Source: JABFRJ01 sp031409695 (GTDB taxonomy: Bacteria > Pseudomonadota > Alphaproteobacteria > Rhizobiales > Hyphomicrobiaceae). From it: a DNA stretch of 19,815 bases. The stretch spans positions 1 to 19,815 of the forward strand of contig JANNXS010000353.1 of assembly GCA_031409695.1 (NCBI GenBank). The letters are read 5' to 3'. Each line of letters starts with the position of its first letter. Positions within the stretch are counted from its first letter, which is position 1. The notes beneath the pieces are model-generated. The model searched no databases. It saw only the letters and a program-made list of their open reading frames with translations, and had not been told where the DNA came from. Positions 15,031-19,815 of this stretch are shown piece after piece. Made by a program: the position numbers and the translations under genes.

Positions 15031-15969
15031 ATGCCTTTGATCTGCGCCCGCATGATTGCCGTGTTTTCGATCGTCATCTCGACGACTTTTGCCAGCCTAT
15101 CCCCCGCCCACGCCGAGCGCCGCGTCGCGCTCGTCGTCGGCAACGGTGCCTACACCGCCGCCGGCCGCCTCCCCAACGCGACCAACGACGCCGACGACGT
15201 TGCGACCGCACTCCGCCGCCTCGACTTCGACGTCACGATCGAGAAGAACCTCGCGGCGGCCGGTTTCGAGACCGCCGTCACCGCCTTTGCGGCCAAGGCC
15301 CGCGGCGCCGACGTGGCGCTGTTCTACTTCGCCGGCCACGCGCTCCAACTCGGCGCGACCAACTACCTGATGCCGACCGACGTGCGCCTCGCGACCGAAC
15401 TTGCCGTGAAGCGCGGGACCATCGCCGCGCAGGACATCGTCGAGCAGTTGGAGAATGCCGCACGCACCACGCTCGTCTTCCTCGATGGCTGCCGCAACAA
15501 TCCGCTTGCTGACCGCCTGAAGTCGACGCTCGACGCTTCAGGCCGCAGCGCCACCATCGGCCGCGGCCTCGCTCGCCTCGCGCCCAAAGGCCGCGACACG
15601 CTGATTGTCTACTCCGCCGAGCCCGGCACCGTCGCCGCCGACGGCCTCGCCGGCGCCCGCAACAGCCCCTTCGCGGCGGGCTTCCTCAAGCACATCGACA
15701 CGCCCGGGCTCGAAGTCGAGACGCTGCTGAAGCGCGTCACCACAGAAGTCGCCGCCGCCACGGCCAATGCCCAGCAACCCGAGCGTCTCAGCAAGTTGCA
15801 GAGCGAGTTTTACTTTAAGCGTGGTGGCGCAGCGGCTGCAGCATCGGACGCTGAGCTTGCTCGGCTGCGCGCCGAGAACGAGCGTCAACGCATCGAGATG
15901 CAGCGGCTCCGCGGTACCGCCAAGCCGCCATTTTTGCCGACTCGAGCTGCTACAGAGATGGATCCTTAA
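15031..15969 (+). CDS. Exported caspase-like protease with variant catalytic motifs
   Basis: 312 residues; AGGGG at 15019-15023 supports ATG 15031. Signal peptide (MIAVFSIVISTTFASLSPAH, then A). Caspase domain with His103 in FAGHALQLG, where the usual GHG is GHA, and Cys154 in LDGCRNNP, where the usual DAC is DGC; the two catalytic residues themselves are kept. The small-subunit region (ARNSPFAAGFLKHIDTPG) is normal. It is the same subfamily as 4297, but ends in a short charged coiled coil (AELARLRAENERQRIEMQRL) rather than a Cys domain. Its TAA stop abuts an ATG (15970) of the next caspase frame. Probably active or altered in specificity; this cannot be told from sequence alone. Confidence 0.93.
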   Translation: MPLICARMIAVFSIVISTTFASLSPAHAERRVALVVGNGAYTAAGRLPNATNDADDVATALRRLDFDVTIEKNLAAAGFETAVTAFAAKARGADVALFYFAGHALQLGATNYLMPTDVRLATELAVKRGTIAAQDIVEQLENAARTTLVFLDGCRNNPLADRLKSTLDASGRSATIGRGLARLAPKGRDTLIVYSAEPGTVAADGLAGARNSPFAAGFLKHIDTPGLEVETLLKRVTTEVAAATANAQQPERLSKLQSEFYFKRGGAAAAASDAELARLRAENERQRIEMQRLRGTAKPPFLPTRAATEMDP

Positions 15970-16059
15970 ATGATCGCAGATCTGAGTGAGAAATGTCGGG
16001 AACGGTTCCGCGACGTTGCCATGCTAGGAATTTACAAGTTTTTGAAGGCAGGCGCTTCA

Positions 16060-17898
16060 GTGAGATGGTCCTATCACCGCCTGCTGGTCATCGGCGCGCT
16101 CATCTCCGCCATGTTCGCCACCCACTCACCCGCACACGCCCAATCTCCCCGCCGCGTGGCCCTGGTCGTCGGCATTGACGCCTACCAGCACATCGCCCCG
16201 CTAAAGAAAGCCGTCGGCGACGGCCGCGCTATCGCAGCCGCCCTCACAACCGACCTCCGGTTCGACGCCGTCATCACGGCCGAGAACCCGACGCGGCGAC
16301 AGCTCAACGCCAAGCTCGGCGAGTTCGAGGCCGCCATCCGCCCGGGCGATCTCGCCATGTTCTTCTTCTCCGGTCACGGCGTCGCGCTCGGCGGCGAAAA
16401 CATCCTGCTCCCTGCCGATCTGCCGAAGCCCGGCGCCGGCCAGGATGAGGTCGTGCGCGACGAAGGCTTCTCGGTCGACAACATCGTCCGCCGCATTCAG
16501 CGCAAGGGCGCGCGCGTCACGCTGATGGTCATCGACGCCTGCCGCGACAACCCGTTCGAGCAGAGCGGCATCAAGAACATCGGCACATCGCGCGGCCTCG
16601 CCCGCCCCGACACGCCGCAAGGTGTGTTCATGCTGTTCGCCGCCGGCGTCGGCCAGACCGCGCGCGACCGCTTGTCCGACGCCGACCCGGTTCCGACCAG
16701 CGTCTTCACTCGCCATCTCCTGCCGGCCCTGACCACCCCCGGCCTGACCCTCGTCCAGATCGCCAAGCGCGTCCAGCAAGAAGTCGACGCCACCGCCCGC
16801 ACCGTCGCCCACGCCCAGCAGCCCGCCTACTACGACCAGATCGTCGGGGATGTGGTGATGCGGGAGGGGGCCACACCAACAAGCGCGGCATTGGCGCTGG
16901 AACAGATTTCGCGGCCTATCCCAACGCCCGTCGTACAGGCTCCGTCGCGCCCAGCCTTGACATTACGCATGCTGCGGTCTGTCGAGGCGCACGCCGCACA
17001 GACGAACCAGATGGATGTCTCGGCCGACGGCACGCTCGCGGCAACCGCCGGCAAAAACGACGAGGTTAGGCTCTGGAACCCGCAGACGCTGCAGCCGATA
17101 GGCGCCCCGCTGAAGGGACACACATATTCGGTATATGCGGTGGCGATCAGCGGGGATGGGCGGTTGATCGCCTCCGGATCGGGTGACAATTCGATCAGGA
17201 TCTGGTCGCGAGATGGGAAATTGTTACGCACGCTCACGGGGCATACGGACACTGTCACCTCGCTGCAATTCTACGGCGTCAGCAATGATAGCCTGCTCGT
17301 CTCAACCGGACATGACCAAACTGTCCGACTTTGGGACCAAAAATTGGGCAGAGAATCACGCCGCGCCATGAATGGCCACGTTGGTTGGGGAACAGTTGCC
17401 GCAGTCTCAGGGCGGATGCAGCAAGGAGAGCGGGCTGGTCCACCGATCAGCGCCGGTCGCGACGGCACAATTCGAGTTTGGAGCAGGGCGGACGGTAGCT
17501 CCTCGCTGCTCCTCGGCCACGAGTACATCGTCTGGTCGCTCGACGTCTCACCGTCAGGCGAACTTGTCAGCGCCGGCGCCGACAAGACCATCCGGCGCTG
17601 GAGCGTCATTACGCGCGAGCAACGCGGCCCATCACTCCTATTCCACACCGACGAAGTCTGGACCGCCCGCTACAGCCGCGACGGCAGCAAAATCCTGAGC
17701 GGCGGCGCCGATGGCTTGCTCGTCCTATGGGACGCTGCCAAAGGCGAGCGCATCACCTCGATCATCGCGCATCCGAACGGCGTCAGCGGCGCTCACGAAT
17801 TGCCCGACGGCACGATCATCACGTCGGGCTGCGATGCCTCAACACCGGCAACTGGATGCACGCGCTCAACGCTGAAACTGTGGTCGCTGGCGCCATGA
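16060..17898 (+). CDS. Exported caspase-WD40 protein
   Basis: 612 residues from GTG 16060, which has AAGGCAGG upstream and begins a signal peptide (RLLVIGALISAMFATHSPAH, then AQ). ATG 15970, touching the previous stop, and ATG 16021 are in frame and would add 30 or 13 residues. Caspase domain with His106 (FFFSGHGVALG) and Cys161 (IDACRDNPFE), same subfamily as 3019 and 7274. From about residue 305 there are seven WD40 blades, recognisable as GHTYSVYAVAIS, GHTDTVTSLQF, GHEYIVWSLDVSPSG and others, each closing with a VRLW/IRIW/LKLW-type strand: one complete seven-bladed propeller. The propeller probably binds a partner or substrate outside the cytoplasm, perhaps as a trigger for the protease, which is inference. 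Confidence 0.93.
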   Translation: MRWSYHRLLVIGALISAMFATHSPAHAQSPRRVALVVGIDAYQHIAPLKKAVGDGRAIAAALTTDLRFDAVITAENPTRRQLNAKLGEFEAAIRPGDLAMFFFSGHGVALGGENILLPADLPKPGAGQDEVVRDEGFSVDNIVRRIQRKGARVTLMVIDACRDNPFEQSGIKNIGTSRGLARPDTPQGVFMLFAAGVGQTARDRLSDADPVPTSVFTRHLLPALTTPGLTLVQIAKRVQQEVDATARTVAHAQQPAYYDQIVGDVVMREGATPTSAALALEQISRPIPTPVVQAPSRPALTLRMLRSVEAHAAQTNQMDVSADGTLAATAGKNDEVRLWNPQTLQPIGAPLKGHTYSVYAVAISGDGRLIASGSGDNSIRIWSRDGKLLRTLTGHTDTVTSLQFYGVSNDSLLVSTGHDQTVRLWDQKLGRESRRAMNGHVGWGTVAAVSGRMQQGERAGPPISAGRDGTIRVWSRADGSSSLLLGHEYIVWSLDVSPSGELVSAGADKTIRRWSVITREQRGPSLLFHTDEVWTARYSRDGSKILSGGADGLLVLWDAAKGERITSIIAHPNGVSGAHELPDGTIITSGCDASTPATGCTRSTLKLWSLAP

Positions 17899-17971
17899 GT
17901 GGCATTTCAGGACTCTTCCTCGTTGCCGCGCCGCGTGGCAGGATGATGTCGTTCAGATCCGGGGGCATTTG

Positions 17972-19531
17972 ATGACGTTGATCTTTCCGCGACTGCTGGT
18001 TCTATGCGCGGCCACGGTCGCCGTCATCGCACTCGCCACCCCCGCCCACGCCCAGCAATCCTGCCCCGGCGCCGACCCGGCGGCGCGCCGCGTCGCGCTG
18101 GTCATCGGCATCGAGGACTACACGCACGTCCGCAAGCTGAACAACCCCGTCCGCGACGCCACTGCTATCGCCGACCTGCTGTGCCGCCACGGCATCCAGC
18201 CTACGCTTTTAAAGAACCCCACACGGAGCGATCTTTTCGAAGCAATCGACACTTTCAAATTCGACGCGAGCGGTGCCGAACTCGCCCTCGTCTACTACGC
18301 TGGGCACGGCATGCACCTCGGCGGCGAAGACGTCCTTTTGCCCAAAGACCTCTCTCCAAAATGCGACCCAGCATCTGATGCCGAGGCTCGACGCGGTACA
18401 ATAGGCATTGAGGTTCTTGTTGGGGCCATGAGAGGCGCCAAAACCCGCATTGCGCTGCTCGATGCTTGCAGGACAACGGCGTTTCCAAGTTGCCCGACCC
18501 GTGGCGATATCACACCTGTTTTTCGGGGCCTTCAGCGTGCGGCGCAACAAGGGGCGCTTATAGCGACCTCGACGAGCCGCGGCAGTGTGGCCCAAGACGG
18601 GGTGGCGGGGCGAAACTCGCCCTACGCGACACTCATCTTGCAGCATTTTGCATCTCGTCCGCGCAGCTACTTTCATGAAGTTTTGTTTGACGTGAATCGT
18701 GACCTGTCAGCGTCACAGAACCAGCATGCCGAGGTAATACTTCCAAATGGAGGCGCTCCTCCGAGGGCCTGCCTTGCGGCTGAGGGCTGTGGCACCGGAA
18801 GCATGGACGACCAACAGCGCCGCGTTTTGGATGAACAGAAACGCGACGCCGATCGGAAACTTCGAGATGCCGAGAAACGACTCCGAGAGGCGCAGACGGC
18901 AGCCAACGCGGCTTTGGACGACCAGAAGCGAGAAGCTGATCGGAAGCTGCGCGACGCAGAGCAGCGTCTCCGCGAAGCCGAGCGGCGCGCGGCCGAGGCG
19001 GACGCTCGTGCAACCGACAACAAATCCCGCCCGCCACCACCGATCGTCCCGACACCCCAGTGCGCTGCAACGACAGGCCCCTCCTATCGAGTATCCGGTG
19101 TCGCCTCAGACGACGTGCTCAACATGCGCGCTGAGCCAAATCCGCGAGCGGCGCACGTCTACTCGATCCCATCTGGCGGGACATCCGTCTACAAGCGCGG
19201 GTGCACCCAAGCGTTCAATGCAACGTGGTGCGAGGTAGCCTATGAGTGCAGGATTGGTTGGGTCAATGCGCGCTTCTTGACCCAAGAGGGCGGGAACCAG
19301 ATCGTTAGCCCAAGCTCCGGAACTGGAACGTTCCGGGTGGTCGGCGTCGACGCCGGCGACAAGCTGTGGATCCGGCCCGGCCCTGCCGATTTCAACAGTA
19401 AACTGGGTGGCCTTGATCCTGGCACTTCGGGAATTCAAAAGCTGACTTGCCGATCTGTCGGCACCCAGCAATGGTGCCAGATCCGCTTTGGCGAAATTGT
19501 CGGCTGGGTGAACGCTCGGCACCTGGACTAG
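17972..19531 (+). CDS. Exported caspase with coiled coil and two SH3-like domains
   Basis: 519 residues from ATG 17972, preceded by GGGGG; a TTG at 17969 is in frame but less likely. Signal peptide (LVLCAATVAVIALATPAHAQ). Caspase domain with His112 (VYYAGHGMHLG) and Cys166 (LLDACRTTAF). Residues 279-348 form a charged coiled coil containing a near-perfect 21-residue tandem repeat (LDEQKRDADRKLRDAEKRLR / LDDQKREADRKLRDAEQRLR, 29 residues apart). Two SH3-like domains follow: 371-436 (VLNMRAEPNPRAAH ... GWVNARFL) and 453-518 (LWIRPGPADFNSK ... GWVNARHL), each with a Cys pair. Bacterial SH3 domains commonly bind peptidoglycan, so this protease may be anchored to the wall by a long helical spacer. 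It lies 73 bases after the WD40-caspase, the same operon. Confidence 0.93.
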   Translation: MTLIFPRLLVLCAATVAVIALATPAHAQQSCPGADPAARRVALVIGIEDYTHVRKLNNPVRDATAIADLLCRHGIQPTLLKNPTRSDLFEAIDTFKFDASGAELALVYYAGHGMHLGGEDVLLPKDLSPKCDPASDAEARRGTIGIEVLVGAMRGAKTRIALLDACRTTAFPSCPTRGDITPVFRGLQRAAQQGALIATSTSRGSVAQDGVAGRNSPYATLILQHFASRPRSYFHEVLFDVNRDLSASQNQHAEVILPNGGAPPRACLAAEGCGTGSMDDQQRRVLDEQKRDADRKLRDAEKRLREAQTAANAALDDQKREADRKLRDAEQRLREAERRAAEADARATDNKSRPPPPIVPTPQCAATTGPSYRVSGVASDDVLNMRAEPNPRAAHVYSIPSGGTSVYKRGCTQAFNATWCEVAYECRIGWVNARFLTQEGGNQIVSPSSGTGTFRVVGVDAGDKLWIRPGPADFNSKLGGLDPGTSGIQKLTCRSVGTQQWCQIRFGEIVGWVNARHLD

Positions 19532-19569
19532 CTCATGAGTATTCAACAGATTGTCGGAGTCACGTCAGC

Positions 19570-19815
19570 TTGCGTAGGAACAGTCATCGCTTGTTACTTC
19601 TCGGCGCGCCGCTGGTCGCTTCGCTGATCTGCGCGGTGAGAATCGGTGCGCAGTCGTTGCCCGAGCCTCCAAAACCTGTGCCGGCCACGCGACTACAGCC
19701 GAGAGTTCAGACAACTGCGCCGCCACAGCAGACGTCAACGGCGCCCAAGACGGATGGCCAACCGAAAGAAATCGGCACGATGGCCCCCATCGACGATGCG
19801 ACTTGGCAAGGCATG
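19570..19815 (+). CDS. N-terminal part of an exported Pro-rich protein, cut by window end
   Basis: Open frame to the right edge. A TTG at 19570 with GGAG ten bases upstream would start a signal peptide (LRRNSHRLLLLGAPLVASLI, then CAVRIGAQ), followed by a Pro/Gln/Thr-rich stretch (LPEPPKPVPATRL ... TTAPPQQTSTAPK) and then PKEIGTMAPIDDATWQGM at the edge. No caspase motif is present in the visible part. An ATG at 19535 opens a different frame that stops after 30 codons and is probably not the gene. The product is unknown. It follows the SH3-caspase by 38 bases and is likely in the same transcript. Start uncertain. Confidence 0.5.
   Translation, partial: MRRNSHRLLLLGAPLVASLICAVRIGAQSLPEPPKPVPATRLQPRVQTTAPPQQTSTAPKTDGQPKEIGTMAPIDDATWQGM

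Noticed and set aside
1..19815. CRISPR array, tRNA or rRNA genes
   Set aside because: No regularly spaced short repeats, cloverleaf-like sequences or rRNA-like segments were found by reading.

Overview
The window is GC-rich (about 60-65% over most genes, by eye) and gene-dense. Bicistronic ATGA overlaps, TTG/GTG starts, an IS66-type element and many exported caspase-like proteins suggest an alphaproteobacterium, probably Hyphomicrobiales-like. That placement is inference; there is no rRNA or housekeeping marker here.

The window is essentially a tandem array of caspase-like (peptidase C14 / bacterial metacaspase) genes. I count nine with both the catalytic His and Cys, plus a probable tenth (the 3' end of a gene at the left edge) and a possible micro-remnant. 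Almost all begin with a Sec-type signal peptide, so the encoded proteases should act in the periplasm or outside the cell. Each carries a different accessory part: TPR repeats, a seven-bladed WD40 propeller, two SH3-like domains after a coiled coil, a lysozyme-inhibitor (LprI)-like tail, a beta-rich tail, or Cys-rich tails.

Layout. 1-255: 3' end of an upstream gene. 256-2973: complete IS66-family element (tnpA, tnpB, tnpC) with a perfect 8-bp target duplication, inserted exactly at the stop/start junction between that gene and the next caspase. 3019-5531: two plus-strand caspases; the second appears to have lost its C-terminal domain by frameshift. 5540-7096: minus-strand caspase. 7108-7270: an intergenic block, repeated at 10028-10190. 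Between the copies lie a plus-strand caspase (7274-8413) and a minus-strand Tat-exported FAD-dependent oxidoreductase (8430-9941). 10189-10323: short in-frame remnant. 10344-11072: minus-strand caspase whose p10-like and p20-like parts are in reversed order. 11274-19531: a probable plus-strand operon of TPR-caspase, an AIPR-family protein with a nuclease-like N-terminus, a caspase, a caspase-WD40 protein and a caspase-SH3 protein. From 19570 a further exported protein begins and runs off the window.

The likely theme is a family of exported proteases with conserved catalytic cores and variable, often lower-GC, targeting or sensing tails. An AIPR protein, whose family is linked to abortive infection, sits inside the array. 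This arrangement would suit an envelope-stress, cell-death or defence function, but no function is proven by the sequence.
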